Positions 8,958-19,665 of a DNA stretch of 64,000 nt are shown in pieces. Within the stretch, counting starts at the first letter, position 1; every line of letters starts with the position of its first letter. Location: contig NZ_FNHW01000006.1 of NCBI RefSeq assembly GCF_900103485.1, positions 1-64,000 of the forward strand, in the 5' to 3' direction. The notes beneath the pieces were generated by a model. The model searched no databases and was not told the DNA's origin. It saw only the letters and a list, made by a program, of their open reading frames with translations. The position numbers were made by a program, and so were the translations under genes. This DNA is from Fictibacillus solisalsi (lineage in GTDB: Bacteria; Bacillota; Bacilli; Bacillales; Fictibacillaceae).

Positions 8958-9443
8958 ATGGGATCTTTTACGCATTTTAACGAACAGGGACGAGCAAAAA
9001 TGGTGGATATTTCTGACAAGGATGTGACAGTCCGCACCGCTGTGGCCCACAGTTCCATTTTTGTGAATCCAGAAATTCACACAAAGATCACTGAAGGTTC
9101 CTTCAAAAAAGGAGATGTGCTCGCTGTGGCACAGGTGGCGGGAATTATGGCGGCCAAAAAAACCTCCGACTGGATCCCAATGTGCCATCCGCTCGCTCTT
9201 ACGGGTGTGGATATTTCCTTTCAGTGGGATCATGAGGATGAGGGATACCGGCTGCATATTGAAGCAGCGGTGAAGACCAAAGGCAATACAGGGGTTGAAA
9301 TGGAAGCTTTGACGGCGGCAAGTGCTGTCGCGCTGACCGTTTATGACATGTGCAAGGCGGTTGATAAGGCCATGGTTATTGGACCGACTTATCTTCAGAG
9401 TAAAACCGGGGGAAAAAACGGGGATTTTCAACGTTCCAAGTAA
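8958..9443 (+). CDS. moaC: Cyclic pyranopterin monophosphate synthase
   Basis: A 161-residue enzyme that, after MoaA, forms cyclic pyranopterin monophosphate in molybdenum cofactor synthesis. The active-site region MCHPL is at about 75-79, the GVEMEAL segment at about 111-117, and YDMCKAVDK (catalytic Asp and Lys) at about 127-135. Length and motifs are those of the family. AGAAGGAG lies upstream of the ATG. It precedes rex by 49 nt, as in Bacillus, although no shared pathway links the two. Confidence 0.97.
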   Translation: MGSFTHFNEQGRAKMVDISDKDVTVRTAVAHSSIFVNPEIHTKITEGSFKKGDVLAVAQVAGIMAAKKTSDWIPMCHPLALTGVDISFQWDHEDEGYRLHIEAAVKTKGNTGVEMEALTAASAVALTVYDMCKAVDKAMVIGPTYLQSKTGGKNGDFQRSK

Positions 9444-9492
9444 AAAATATGATAAACTATAGATAAGCTTTCTGAATTGTGGAGGCTACAAA

Positions 9493-10140
9493 ATGACTCA
9501 AGAACAGATAAAGATACCGCAAGCAACCGCGAAGAGACTGCCGCTGTATTACCGCTTTTTAAAGAACCTTTCCATTTCTGGAAAGCAGCGTGTATCCTCG
9601 GCAGAGCTCAGCGAAGCAGTAAAAGTAGATTCAGCAACCATCCGAAGGGATTTTTCCTATTTTGGCGCACTCGGAAAAAAAGGATATGGCTATAACGTAA
9701 ATTATCTGTTGTCCTTTTTCCGGAAAACGCTTAATCAGGACGAAGTGACGAAGGTGGCCTTGATTGGTGTCGGGAATTTAGGCACCGCTTTCCTTCACTA
9801 TAACTTTATTAAGAACAACAATACGGTCATCCAGGTCGCGTTTGACGTGGATCCGGACAAGGTTGGTAAGGAAGTAGCGGGAGTTCCGGTTCATTCGATC
9901 GACAATATGGTCGATGAGCTTCGGGAAAGTGATGTGGAGGTTGCCATTCTGACCGTACCGGTCGGCGTTGCCCAGCATACGGCGGACAAGCTTGCTGATG
10001 CAGGGATTAAAGGCCTGTTGAACTTCACGCCGGCGCGCCTGACTTTGCCTCCTGAAATCAGGGTGCACCATATTGACCTGGCTGTGGAATTGCAGTCATT
10101 GATTTATTTTATGAAGCATTATCCGTCAGATGAAATATAG
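9493..10140 (+). CDS. rex: Redox-sensing transcriptional repressor Rex
   Basis: A 215-residue repressor that senses the NADH/NAD+ ratio and controls fermentation and respiration genes. The N-terminal winged helix carries [12 protein letters not shown] (about 48-59), and the Rossmann domain has GVGNLGTA (about 91-98). The C-terminal swapped helix ends with the typical IYFMKHY. Full length. It lies between moaC and the tat genes, with tatA 30 nt downstream. Confidence 0.97.
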   Translation: MTQEQIKIPQATAKRLPLYYRFLKNLSISGKQRVSSAELSEAVKVDSATIRRDFSYFGALGKKGYGYNVNYLLSFFRKTLNQDEVTKVALIGVGNLGTAFLHYNFIKNNNTVIQVAFDVDPDKVGKEVAGVPVHSIDNMVDELRESDVEVAILTVPVGVAQHTADKLADAGIKGLLNFTPARLTLPPEIRVHHIDLAVELQSLIYFMKHYPSDEI

Positions 10141-10170
10141 AAGTTCAAATTACTTGAAGGAGGAACTGGG

Positions 10171-10359
10171 ATGATTGGAACAGGCAGTGCGATTGTGATT
10201 GCAGCGGCAGCATTAGTCATGTTTGGACCGAAGAAGCTTCCGGAACTCGGACGTGCAGCCGGAAGAACGCTAAGGGAGTTCAAGAATGCCACACAAGGGC
10301 TTATGGACGAGGACGATAAGAAAGAGAAAGAGGCTTCTAAAACACACGAACAGAAGTAG
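10171..10359 (+). CDS. tatA: Sec-independent translocase TatA
   Basis: A 62-residue protein with one N-terminal membrane helix, the conserved FGPKKLPELGRAAGRTLREF amphipathic segment (about 18-37) and an acidic/basic soluble tail. It forms the pore-like part of the twin-arginine system that exports folded proteins. GAAGGAGG precedes the ATG. It sits 17 nt before tatC, making a minimal TatA-TatC pair as in Gram-positives, where TatA does the work of TatA and TatB. Confidence 0.95.
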   Translation: MIGTGSAIVIAAAALVMFGPKKLPELGRAAGRTLREFKNATQGLMDEDDKKEKEASKTHEQK

Positions 10360-10376
10360 CAGTTAGGATGAACATC

Positions 10377-11147
10377 ATGACAGAAAAAAACATGTCGGTC
10401 TATGATCATCTGGGAGAATTAAGAAACCGCATCATCATCACGGCGGCTTTCTTTTTTGTCTTTATGGTTGTAGGTCTCTTTTTTGCCAAACCCGTCATTG
10501 TATACTTGCAAAGTGATCCTGTGGCACAAGACATTCAAATGAATGCCTTCAATCTTACGGACCCGCTGAAAGTGTATTTTGATTTTTCCTTTATCATTGC
10601 ACTTCTGCTCACACTTCCGGTAGGACTCTACCAAATCTGGGCCTTCATCAGCCCGGGTCTATTTGAGAATGAAAGAAAGGTCACGCTGTCGTACATTCCC
10701 ATTTCGTTTCTGTTGTTCGCAGCGGGACTTGCTTTTGCCTATTTCATTCTTTTCCCGATGGTGGTTCACTTCATGTCCAACATTGCTGATTCCCTGAACG
10801 TCGAAGGGGAGTACGGGATCAACGAATACTTTTCCTTTTTATTTGGGCTTGTCCTGCCGTTCGGGCTGCTGTTTCAGTTCCCGGTCCTCATCATGTTCCT
10901 GACGAGGCTTGGCCTGATCACTCCACAATTCCTGCGGAAGATCAGGAAGTTTTCGTATTTCGGCATACTTGTGATTGCCGGAATCATCAGCCCGCCAGAA
11001 TTGATTTCACATTTAACCGTAACCGTTCCGCTGATCATCCTGTACGAAATCAGCATCATGATTTCGGCCAACGCTTACAAAAAGAGGCTGAGAGCGGAGG
11101 AAGAAGCCAGACTTGATCTGGAGCTGAAGGAAACACACCTCGATTAA
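10377..11147 (+). CDS. tatC: Sec-independent translocase TatC
   Basis: A polytopic membrane protein of about 256 residues with six predicted membrane segments. It recognises twin-arginine signal peptides and partners with TatA. The N-terminal HLGELRNRI and the loop FISPGLFENERK are diagnostic. The ATG at 10377 has GTTAGG at suitable spacing; an in-frame ATG at 10368 lies too close to it, so the start is somewhat open. A terminator overlaps the stop codon. Confidence 0.95.
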   Translation: MTEKNMSVYDHLGELRNRIIITAAFFFVFMVVGLFFAKPVIVYLQSDPVAQDIQMNAFNLTDPLKVYFDFSFIIALLLTLPVGLYQIWAFISPGLFENERKVTLSYIPISFLLFAAGLAFAYFILFPMVVHFMSNIADSLNVEGEYGINEYFSFLFGLVLPFGLLFQFPVLIMFLTRLGLITPQFLRKIRKFSYFGILVIAGIISPPELISHLTVTVPLIILYEISIMISANAYKKRLRAEEEARLDLELKETHLD

Positions 11148-11165
11148 GAGGTGTGTTTTTTTGTT
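11131..11165 (+). terminator. tat operon terminator
   Basis: Stem AAACACACCTC / GAGGTGTGTTT with loop GATTAA, followed by T residues. The tatC stop codon is in the loop. Confidence 0.9.
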
Positions 11166-11276
11166 GTGTCGATCATGGTCGAAAAGGGAATACTTAGGAA
11201 ATGGTTCTTATGAATGGACACCTGGAGTGTGTTTACTGATAATGAAAGATAAATCAGAAGAAGAGAAGGCGATACG

Positions 11277-12746
11277 ATGACACAAGAAAAAGGAAATGCT
11301 GCGGGCTGGAAGTTGGAAAACAGCTATGCGGATTTGCCAAAGGCATTTTTCTCCCTCATCAAGGTTAAACCTGTGGACTCACCAGAACTGGTTGTTCTGA
11401 ACCACTCACTGGCGGAGTCTCTCGGTTTGAAAGCCAAGGCGCTTGAGAGCGAGGAAGGGATTCAGGTATTGGCCGGAAATGAGGTTCCTGAAGGATCAGT
11501 ACCGCTCGCTCAAGCTTACGCCGGGCATCAATTTGGAAACTTTACGATGCTTGGTGACGGACGCGCTCTCCTGATCGGAGAACAGATGACGCCAGGCGGA
11601 GAGCGATACGATATCCAGTTGAAGGGTTCCGGACGGACGCCCTACTCCCGCGGAGGTGATGGACGGGCGGCGCTCGGGCCCATGCTCCGTGAATATATCA
11701 TTTCTGAAGCGATGCACGGGCTTGGGATTCCGACGACCCGCAGCCTGGCGGTTGTTAAGACAGGTGAGCCCATTTACCGTGAATCCCAATTGAACGGAGC
11801 GATTATGACGAGAGTGGCGGCGAGCCATCTTCGGGTTGGAACCTTCGAATATGGCGCTAATTTTGCCGAAAAGGAAGATTTGAAAGCATTGGCCGATTAC
11901 GCGATTGAACGTCACTATCCGGACATCAAAAAAGATAAAAATCCGTATGTGTCCCTGCTTAGGGAAGTGCAGAAACGCCAGGCGGCTCTCATCGCCAAAT
12001 GGCAGATGATTGGATTTATTCACGGGGTAATGAATACCGATAACATGACGATCAGCGGGGAGACCATTGATTACGGTCCCTGTGCGTTTATGGATACGTA
12101 CAATCCGGCAACCGTCTTTAGTTCGATCGATGTTCAAGGCCGCTACGCCTACGGCAACCAGCCGCCGATCGCCGGGTGGAACCTTACCCGCTTTGCGGAA
12201 GCCCTTCTGCCGTTGTTCCACGACGACCAGGAGAAGGCGATTGAACTCGCTCAGGACGCGCTTTCGGAATATCCGCTCGTGTTCAACACCGCCTGGGTGA
12301 AGGGAATGAGATGCAAGCTCGGTTTGTTTAATGAAGAGGAAGCGGATGAAGCTCTGATTCTCGATCTGCTGAAAATCATGAATAAAGAGAAAGCCGACTA
12401 TACGAACACATTCCGCGCTCTTACTCTTGATGACAGAAAGTTTTCTCTGTTTGTGTACCAGGACTTTCAGGAGTGGGAGAAGCGCTGGCAGGAGCGGCGC
12501 AAAAGACAGCCGGAATCCGACAAAGAATCGAAAGACCTGATGTGCAGGCATAATCCTGCTATTATTCCAAGAAATCACCGGGTAGAAGAGGCCCTTGAAG
12601 CAGCCGAAGAAGGAGATTTGGGTTTGATGGAGAAATTAGTATCTGTACTGAAAGATCCGTATGCCTATTCGACAGAGCAGGAGGAGTACAGTGCACCGCC
12701 TCCTCCGTCTTTGGCCATGAGTTACCAAACGTTTTGCGGAACATGA
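11277..12746 (+). CDS. selO: Protein adenylyltransferase SelO
   Basis: A 489-residue pseudokinase-fold enzyme (UPF0061, YdiU) that transfers AMP from ATP to Ser/Thr/Tyr residues of target proteins. Visible family segments are [52 protein letters not shown] and the metal-binding MNTDNM followed by DYGPCAF. Length is typical of bacterial SelO; no terminal selenocysteine is seen, as expected for prokaryotes. It stands alone, and a bidirectional terminator separates it from ydiK. Regulation is not evident. Confidence 0.93.
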   Translation: MTQEKGNAAGWKLENSYADLPKAFFSLIKVKPVDSPELVVLNHSLAESLGLKAKALESEEGIQVLAGNEVPEGSVPLAQAYAGHQFGNFTMLGDGRALLIGEQMTPGGERYDIQLKGSGRTPYSRGGDGRAALGPMLREYIISEAMHGLGIPTTRSLAVVKTGEPIYRESQLNGAIMTRVAASHLRVGTFEYGANFAEKEDLKALADYAIERHYPDIKKDKNPYVSLLREVQKRQAALIAKWQMIGFIHGVMNTDNMTISGETIDYGPCAFMDTYNPATVFSSIDVQGRYAYGNQPPIAGWNLTRFAEALLPLFHDDQEKAIELAQDALSEYPLVFNTAWVKGMRCKLGLFNEEEADEALILDLLKIMNKEKADYTNTFRALTLDDRKFSLFVYQDFQEWEKRWQERRKRQPESDKESKDLMCRHNPAIIPRNHRVEEALEAAEEGDLGLMEKLVSVLKDPYAYSTEQEEYSAPPPPSLAMSYQTFCGT

Positions 12747-12751
12747 TGATA

Positions 12752-12795
12752 AAAAAATCCGGCTGAGACATGAACGTCCAGCCGGATTTCTTTTA
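12752..12795. terminator. Bidirectional terminator between selO and ydiK
   Basis: Perfect 11-bp stem AAATCCGGCTG / CAGCCGGATTT with an inner GAC/GTC, flanked by A on the left and T on the right, so it can serve both converging genes. Confidence 0.85.
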
Positions 12796-12993
12796 CTTCT
12801 TGTATTTTTTTATGTGGCGGTGCAGCCGGTAATATTTGATCGCGTTGGCGAAATCAAAGGTGGCCACGAGCATGGTAATCAGTGTCCAGATTCCGGTAAC
12901 GCCGTATTCCGACGAATAATGGATGGCGAGCCAGGTGAATAGGACACCCATAACCGTGTATAACCCGCTCATAAAAAATGGTGATGTTCTCAT
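12793..12993 (-). CDS. ydiK: YdiK-like small membrane protein
   Basis: 66 residues with two hydrophobic segments and a basic tail (RLHRHIKKYKK). It matches B. subtilis YdiK (DUF4305) in size, topology and place beside ydiL. Function unknown. Its ATG overlaps the ydiL stop by one base (TAATG), so it is translated with ydiL. Confidence 0.75.
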   Translation of the reverse strand: MRTSPFFMSGLYTVMGVLFTWLAIHYSSEYGVTGIWTLITMLVATFDFANAIKYYRLHRHIKKYKK

Positions 12994-13706
12994 TAGAAAA
13001 GTCCCCCAATAATCATCTGCATTTTCTCGGCTTTATCCTGTAAATCATTGATCTTGTCAGCAAATATCACCTGGACAAGCATCACGAGTGTATTCATGGA
13101 GACATGGGCGACAATGGGAACAAGCAACCGTTTTGTTTTTACATACAAAAAAGCAAAGACAAAGCCCATGGCTGTATAAACGAGCAGGTGGGTAAAGTCG
13201 AAGTGAACCGCTGCGAAAATTAGGGAGCTAATGATAGCAGCAATCACAAAGTTAAATCGTCTATACAGACTGCCAAAAATAATCTTACGGAAAATAATTT
13301 CTTCCAAAATCGGTCCTGCAATGGACGTTACGATCATAAAGTAGGGAGTGGCCTTGGCAATCTTGACAAGCATCTCGGTGTTCTCTGATCCCTGCTTGAT
13401 GCCAAATACATTGATTTCAATGATGCCCGCAACAATTTGTGCGCCGTAGGCGAGGAAAATTCCCCCGATGGCCCACTTGACTGCCGAAGCCCCTGAAACG
13501 CGGCCGCCCCGAAGCGCCGGGTCTTTCATATCAGGAATGAGCAGCAAGAGCACAATCACGAGGGCAACAAGAAAGCTGATGGTTCCCCAAAGACCGGCCC
13601 AGTGTTCTCGCGGAACGTTCAGCGAGTTCAAGATCGGGTAGCCGACGTAGCCCGAAAGCTGCATCAGGATATAAGTCAGTACGATCCATAAATAGCGCTT
13701 CGTCAA
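12993..13706 (-). CDS. ydiL: CPBP-family intramembrane glutamic endopeptidase (YdiL-like)
   Basis: A 237-residue membrane protein with about seven hydrophobic segments. The CPBP (Abi/Rce1-like) motifs are present: EEIIFR (motif 1 EExxxR), FAAVHFDFTH (motif 2, FxxxH) and HVSMN (motif 3). The family includes prenyl-protein proteases and proteins of bacteriocin self-immunity, but the substrate here is unknown. The start is TTG at 13704-13706, after AAAGGAG. In Bacillus ydiK-ydiL also lie next to groESL. Confidence 0.85.
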   Translation of the reverse strand: MTKRYLWIVLTYILMQLSGYVGYPILNSLNVPREHWAGLWGTISFLVALVIVLLLLIPDMKDPALRGGRVSGASAVKWAIGGIFLAYGAQIVAGIIEINVFGIKQGSENTEMLVKIAKATPYFMIVTSIAGPILEEIIFRKIIFGSLYRRFNFVIAAIISSLIFAAVHFDFTHLLVYTAMGFVFAFLYVKTKRLLVPIVAHVSMNTLVMLVQVIFADKINDLQDKAEKMQMIIGGLF

Positions 13707-13846
13707 TGTGAAATTTCTCCTTTAATCAAGTTCAGTTGGGTCATGTTTTCAGCATGCCCATGTATCTCTTTATTCTAACATAGATTGCTTGAAAACATGG
13801 CATGATACCCCTTTCAGAAAATTTTCAGGAATTTTTAAGGTGATGC

Positions 13847-13913
13847 TTGCAAAGTGGAAAAAAATTATTTAATATAGGAAATGGAGTTAGCACTCAGTAA
13901 ATCAGAGTGCTAA
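13847..13913 (+). promoter_or_regulatory. groESL promoter with CIRCE element
   Basis: Promoter TTGCAA (13847-13852), 17 bp, TAATAT (13870-13875). The CIRCE operator follows as a perfect 9-bp inverted repeat with 9-bp spacer: TTAGCACTC (13887-13895) and GAGTGCTAA (13905-13913). HrcA repressor binding here, with induction by heat, is established for this element in Firmicutes. Confidence 0.97.
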
Positions 13914-13954
13914 TAATAATAAAACTTTCTAATATTTTGAGGAGGGTGTTTCAC

Positions 13955-14239
13955 TTGTTAAAGCCACTAGGTGATCGCATTGTGATTGAGCTTGTAGAAG
14001 GTGAAGAAAAGACTGCAAGCGGGATCGTACTACCAGACTCTGCAAAGGAAAAGCCACAAGAAGGCAAAGTCGTTGCAGTTGGATCAGGCCGCGTAACTGA
14101 GCAAGGAGAACGCGTAGCGCTAGAAGTCTCTCAAGGAGATTCTATCATCTTTTCAAAATACGCAGGAACTGAAGTGAAGTATCAAGGTAAAGAGTACCTT
14201 ATCCTTCGTGAAACTGATGTATTGGCTGTTATCGGCTAA
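13955..14239 (+). CDS. groES: Co-chaperonin GroES
   Basis: A 94-residue cap of the GroEL folding chamber. It begins [11 protein letters not shown] and carries the mobile-loop region [19 protein letters not shown], then the [19 protein letters not shown] end of the family. The start is TTG at 13955, 7 nt after GAGGAGGG. Controlled by CIRCE upstream and co-transcribed with groEL; the 81-nt spacer has a small hairpin (AGCTACA/TGTGTAGCT, 14263-14280). Confidence 0.97.
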   Translation: MLKPLGDRIVIELVEGEEKTASGIVLPDSAKEKPQEGKVVAVGSGRVTEQGERVALEVSQGDSIIFSKYAGTEVKYQGKEYLILRETDVLAVIG

Positions 14240-14284
14240 TCTCAACAACCTACAAACTAAATAGCTACATATGTGTAGCTTTAA

Positions 14285-15961
<1,677 letters not shown>

Positions 15962-16016
15962 TTTAGCTCTTAAAACCTTTAATATGCCAAGGTTTTAAAG
16001 GCGAATACGTCATTTT

Positions 16017-16034
16017 AGGTGCCGAAAAGGTGCC
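16017..16034. promoter_or_regulatory. Putative left integrase arm sites
   Basis: AGGTGCCGAAAAGGTGCC contains two direct GGTGCC copies about 60 bp inside attL. The same GGTGCCGAA word recurs near attR, so these may be arm-type binding sites for the integrase N-terminal domain. This is inference. Confidence 0.5.
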
Positions 16035-16057
16035 TGAACCTTTCCAAACAATAAAAA

Positions 16058-17248
16058 TTAGAGGCTTCTCATTAGTTGAGCAAACTTTTGGGAGGCTTCT
16101 TTTTTTCTGTCTTTGGTAATGTGTAAATAAACTTGGGTTGTAGTTTTATCTTCTGTATGGCCAAGTCGATCCATAATTTCAAGCAATTCAACATCTGCTT
16201 CTGCTAACAATGATGTGTGAGTGTGTCGTAAGGAATGTGGTGTTAGTCTTTTATTTAAAAAAGGTGTTTTCTTCAACAAGCTTTGCATTCGGTTTTCTAT
16301 GGTCTTAATAAAATGTGGATAACCAAAATAAGGAGCATTTAATCTTCCAAAAACAAAGTCTTTATTATAATAATCTCTACCAATTTGTAATTTAATTTCA
16401 TTCTGTTTTAATTTATGTTTTTGTAATGCGCTGATAACTTCATCTTCAACATCGATCTTACGAATAGACCCCTTGGTTTTAGGAGGAAGTAATTTATAGT
16501 CTTTTGTATTATTTTTAGGATTATAGTAAGTTTTGGTTATATTTAAGGTATTCTCTTCAAAGTCAATATCCTTCCACTTTAGGGCTAATAATTCACCAGC
16601 TCTAAGACCAGTCCAGGCTAGAGTTAAAAAGATAACATAGTCATCAATTTCCCCCTGTGTTTTAGCAGTGTTTAAGAATCTCTTTAATTCATGCTTTTCT
16701 AGATACTTATCTTCTACTTTCTCATTTTCAATATCTTCAACTGTCTTTTTATCTTTAGGAATAAAGGCATACTCGGTTGGGTCAAATAATATCAGATCTT
16801 GTTCCATTGCTCTTTTAAATATCATCCTTGCTGTTCCGTGTATTCCAGAAATGGTATTATGGGCTAATAGTTCCTTTTTCTTCAAATTATTTAATAAGTT
16901 TTGATACATTCTTTTAGTGATATCTTTGATCTTATACTTAGCAAAATACCTATTTAAATGCCCTATTTCGTGGTTTCTAACTCGGATAGTACTAATTTTT
17001 ACGTCTGTCTCACTATAGACATCAAGCCACTCTTCTGCCATTTCTTCGAAAGTTATATTTGTATCTTCAAATTTTTTACCAGTTGTTTTACGTTCGAATT
17101 CTTTAAGAGCGTCCTTAGCATCCTTGTGTTTTACAAAGCCTTTTTTAACAATCCTTTTACGTGCGCCAGTTTGTGGATCGATGCCATTCTCTACAACATA
17201 CATCCACCGATCCCCTTTTTTAGTTTCGTATTTTTTTACATAAGCCAT
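16058..17248 (-). CDS. int: Tyrosine recombinase (ICE integrase)
   Basis: A 396-residue tyrosine recombinase that should integrate and excise the element at groEL. The N-terminal arm-binding region (about 1-60, AP2-like) is followed by a SAM-like core-binding domain (about 65-165) and the catalytic domain with R216 (TGLRAGE), H338 and R341 (HSLRH), H364 (LGHT) and nucleophile Y374 (VYLH). All catalytic residues are present. I choose the ATG at 17246-17248, preceded by AGGGAGG on the - strand. The gene is transcribed towards attL, 96 nt from groEL and opposite to it. A decayed copy of its 3' end is found at 39672-39757. Confidence 0.95.
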   Translation of the reverse strand: MAYVKKYETKKGDRWMYVVENGIDPQTGARKRIVKKGFVKHKDAKDALKEFERKTTGKKFEDTNITFEEMAEEWLDVYSETDVKISTIRVRNHEIGHLNRYFAKYKIKDITKRMYQNLLNNLKKKELLAHNTISGIHGTARMIFKRAMEQDLILFDPTEYAFIPKDKKTVEDIENEKVEDKYLEKHELKRFLNTAKTQGEIDDYVIFLTLAWTGLRAGELLALKWKDIDFEENTLNITKTYYNPKNNTKDYKLLPPKTKGSIRKIDVEDEVISALQKHKLKQNEIKLQIGRDYYNKDFVFGRLNAPYFGYPHFIKTIENRMQSLLKKTPFLNKRLTPHSLRHTHTSLLAEADVELLEIMDRLGHTEDKTTTQVYLHITKDRKKEASQKFAQLMRSL

Positions 17249-17270
17249 TTCAATTCCTCCCTTACTTTTC

Positions 17271-18359
17271 TTATTCAGGGGTAAAAGTGCGAAGTCCCTC
17301 AATGTTCATTTTTGTTTTTAGATATTTCTTTTTTTCTCCTCTAATATTTTCTTTTAACATCTGTTCCATTTCTAATGTTAATTTACATCCATTTAATTGA
17401 AACTTACGGTTGAACTTTCCTGAGCAACTTAAAGAGCAAAATTTACTTTTAAATTTATACTTTTTTAATTGATAAAACATACGTTTTTCAAATTCTCCTA
17501 TATGACCACATTCAGGACATTTAAATATCAACATGTTTTTTCCGTATTTAGGAACATCTAAAAGCATATCGAACTTTTCTTTTTTTCGCTTTAAGTTCAC
17601 TGGTGGATTCCAAGAGTATAGCCATTCTGCGATTCTAACTACAGGTTTAACTCCACCATATGAGAGTCGATATATACTTTTATTCTTGGATAGCTTATTA
17701 GGTACTAATCCTATCTCTTTTTGAAAGACATCCCTTATGCCTATTAATACATCTTTTGTTCCGCATATTGCAAAATTAGCCATTTTACTAACAGGGTTAA
17801 AGGAGATTCCACCATTTCCATCAAAAATACCAAGGATAAATGGGCGATGATCAGTCACAATCTGGTGAGGATATTTCAGTAGAAATGTTTTTCTAGGCAT
17901 TAATCCATACTTAAGCAAATCATTGTAGATCCTAGAGCTTCCTATTTGTAATTTTGCATACTCATTACCTATACAATATCCACTCGTTTGTTTTTCAAGT
18001 TTAATAGGGTGTTCAGCTTGTAAAAGTTCTTTAAAGTACTCCAAAATGTAACTGTCTTTTTTTTGTATCTTAATAGAGAAACCCTTATATTTTTTGTCTG
18101 GATAATCAAAGACATTACCATCACTATATATCCAACCTAAAAAATAAAGTTTCTGTGGATCATCTAATTCATTAAAATAATCTTCATTTAAACTGTATCT
18201 TCGCTTAACATAAGAATAGCCGTGTTTTATAAGGTGCCTTTTAATTACCCTATGACATGTATCAAATTGTTTAGCAATTTGTCGCAAAGATATATTATCC
18301 TCTTGGTGAAGTTTATTAAACAGAATAGCATCCACAGTGGAAAAATTTGATTTTCCCAT
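17271..18359 (-). CDS. LAGLIDADG homing endonuclease-like protein
   Basis: A 362-residue protein between int and immA, where ICEBs1 has nothing. After an N-terminal helix-turn-helix-like region (about 15-48, LRQIAKQF then RVIKRHLIKHG), two LAGLIDADG motifs are visible: FLGWIYSDG at 73-81 with the acidic residue D80, and ILGIFDGNG at 175-183, where the acidic position is N182 instead of Asp. A C-terminal zinc-finger-like pair follows: C281-x2-C284 and C308-x3-C312. Monomeric two-motif enzymes use one acid from each motif, so the Asn could weaken cleavage or favour nicking (inference). No intron or intein borders are seen; it is free-standing. AGGAGG precedes the ATG. Confidence 0.85.
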   Translation of the reverse strand: MGKSNFSTVDAILFNKLHQEDNISLRQIAKQFDTCHRVIKRHLIKHGYSYVKRRYSLNEDYFNELDDPQKLYFLGWIYSDGNVFDYPDKKYKGFSIKIQKKDSYILEYFKELLQAEHPIKLEKQTSGYCIGNEYAKLQIGSSRIYNDLLKYGLMPRKTFLLKYPHQIVTDHRPFILGIFDGNGGISFNPVSKMANFAICGTKDVLIGIRDVFQKEIGLVPNKLSKNKSIYRLSYGGVKPVVRIAEWLYSWNPPVNLKRKKEKFDMLLDVPKYGKNMLIFKCPECGHIGEFEKRMFYQLKKYKFKSKFCSLSCSGKFNRKFQLNGCKLTLEMEQMLKENIRGEKKKYLKTKMNIEGLRTFTPE

Positions 18360-18410
18360 AAACAGTCCTCCTAAACTTTCGTTTTTTTATAAATGCTGTT
18401 CGACTTAATT

Positions 18411-18604
18411 TCACATCAACGGCACTAAGTATAGAGTTTCAAAATCATCTCGATCAAAATAATTAAATGGGGCAATAATTTCAAAAAAGTAAGTTTCTTG
18501 ATCCCAAGGGATTTCATTGTATCTAAAAGATAGCCCGTACCAGTAAGGACTAAATTCTCATCGATATATTCATAAAATACATGTTGTTTAGGCTTGTTAA
18601 TCAA
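18411..18604 (-). pseudogene. Frame-broken small ORF after immA
   Basis: On the - strand a frame opens at a TTG that overlaps the immA stop and runs to about GTG (Asn-Leu-Val-Leu-Thr-Gly-Thr-Gly). Coherent coding continues in another frame (SFRYNEIPWDQETYFFE ... LYLVPLM) to a stop at 18411. One frameshift would join them into about 64 residues. No family is recognised. It may be a decayed gene or a sequence unrelated to protein coding. Confidence 0.35.
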
Positions 18605-19209
18605 ACTCCCTGCTTTTCCTTTTTCTTTTCAATTTGTAAATAAAGCTTGTCCAAAAGAGCTTTAGTTTCATTAGACCAATTATCAGGATTAGACTTTGGA
18701 TAAATAGAATCCATATAAACTTTGAATTCTTGATCTGACTTTGATAACTGCAACTGATTTCTAAAGTGTATAAGACGTTTCTTTGCGAACGCCTCAGTAA
18801 CATTGAACTTTTCTACAACAAAAGGAATGCCATCTTGTATATTGAAATAATTAGCGACATTGTTCTTAATCAGCATAAATGTAGGTGTACAAAATTGAAG
18901 TGCAAAGTTTTCTGCCTTTGCTTCTTGAATATCTAGTAATTGATTTCTCATTAGTAATAACTGATTTCCTTCTTGTCTTAACAAATGACACAGTTCATGA
19001 CCAAAATCCTCCCATTGTTCTTCAGGTGAAAGTCTTGAATCAATTATAATTTCTTCATTATAAACACGACTAGAAAATTTCTCGAAATGAATAGAAATAC
19101 CTAAGCGGGCCGCAATGTCTAACAAATTAAGTTGGTGAGGATAGTAAACGTCAATGTTTAAATAAAATTCTTTAATCCAGTCTTCTAATAATGTTGTTTG
19201 ATACTTCAT
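18601..19209 (-). CDS. immA: ImmA/IrrE-type anti-repressor metalloprotease
   Basis: A 202-residue protein with the zinc-protease motif GHELCH (HExxH) at about residues 70-75. In ICEBs1 ImmA cleaves the repressor ImmR after DNA damage or Rap signalling and so induces the element; the same role is expected here by position next to immR. Residues after about 110 are a helical region without known motifs. It lies downstream of immR with a 76-nt gap and is probably co-transcribed with it. Confidence 0.9.
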   Translation of the reverse strand: MKYQTTLLEDWIKEFYLNIDVYYPHQLNLLDIAARLGISIHFEKFSSRVYNEEIIIDSRLSPEEQWEDFGHELCHLLRQEGNQLLLMRNQLLDIQEAKAENFALQFCTPTFMLIKNNVANYFNIQDGIPFVVEKFNVTEAFAKKRLIHFRNQLQLSKSDQEFKVYMDSIYPKSNPDNWSNETKALLDKLYLQIEKKKEKQGV

Positions 19210-19285
19210 TGGTCAGCCTCCTTTTAAAACATATGTTCGCATAAATTTTGTAAAGAAAAGCTCTAAAAATAGAGCTTTTTATCAT

Positions 19286-19621
19286 TTAATCTCTTTCTTT
19301 AATAAATTCCCAAAAACGAATTAATTCTTCAATTTTTTCTTCAGGTGCATCCTTTAAATCTTTAAAAAATATTTGTGTTTTAGGATCAAGAAATTCCTTC
19401 CACATTGCATCAGGGGAATGGGTATTCTCATTTCCTGTTATTAAGTAGTCAATGGAAACATCAAACAAAGAAGATAATTTTTTTAAGGAATCAAAGTCGG
19501 GTTGGGCTTCTTCTTTTTCATACTTACCATAAGCTTGGCGAGTAATTCCCAAATAAGCTGCCAACTCTTGCTGAGACATTTTTTTATTGGCTCTCAGTTT
19601 TTTTAATCTACTAGAAAACAT
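19286..19621 (-). CDS. immR: ImmR-type XRE repressor
   Basis: A 111-residue repressor with an N-terminal Cro/C1 helix-turn-helix (MSQQELAAYLGITRQAYGKYE, about 15-35) and a C-terminal extension expected to carry the ImmA cleavage region. It is divergent from the next gene across a region with four 15-bp palindromes that should be its operators. Its role is to keep conjugation genes and excision off, and to give immunity to a second copy of the element. Confidence 0.9.
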   Translation of the reverse strand: MFSSRLKKLRANKKMSQQELAAYLGITRQAYGKYEKEEAQPDFDSLKKLSSLFDVSIDYLITGNENTHSPDAMWKEFLDPKTQIFFKDLKDAPEEKIEELIRFWEFIKERD

Positions 19622-19665
19622 ATAATTTTCCTCATTTCAGAATCATCTATATTAAATATTATATA

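Noticed and set aside
11496-12578. Open frame of 360 codons antisense to selO
   Set aside because: It lies wholly within selO, has no ribosome site and its composition is that of a codon-bias shadow; selO homology is unambiguous.
14261-14282. Terminator between groES and groEL
   Set aside because: The stem AGCTACA/TGTGTAGCT is short and lacks a T-tract; the two genes are expected to be co-transcribed.
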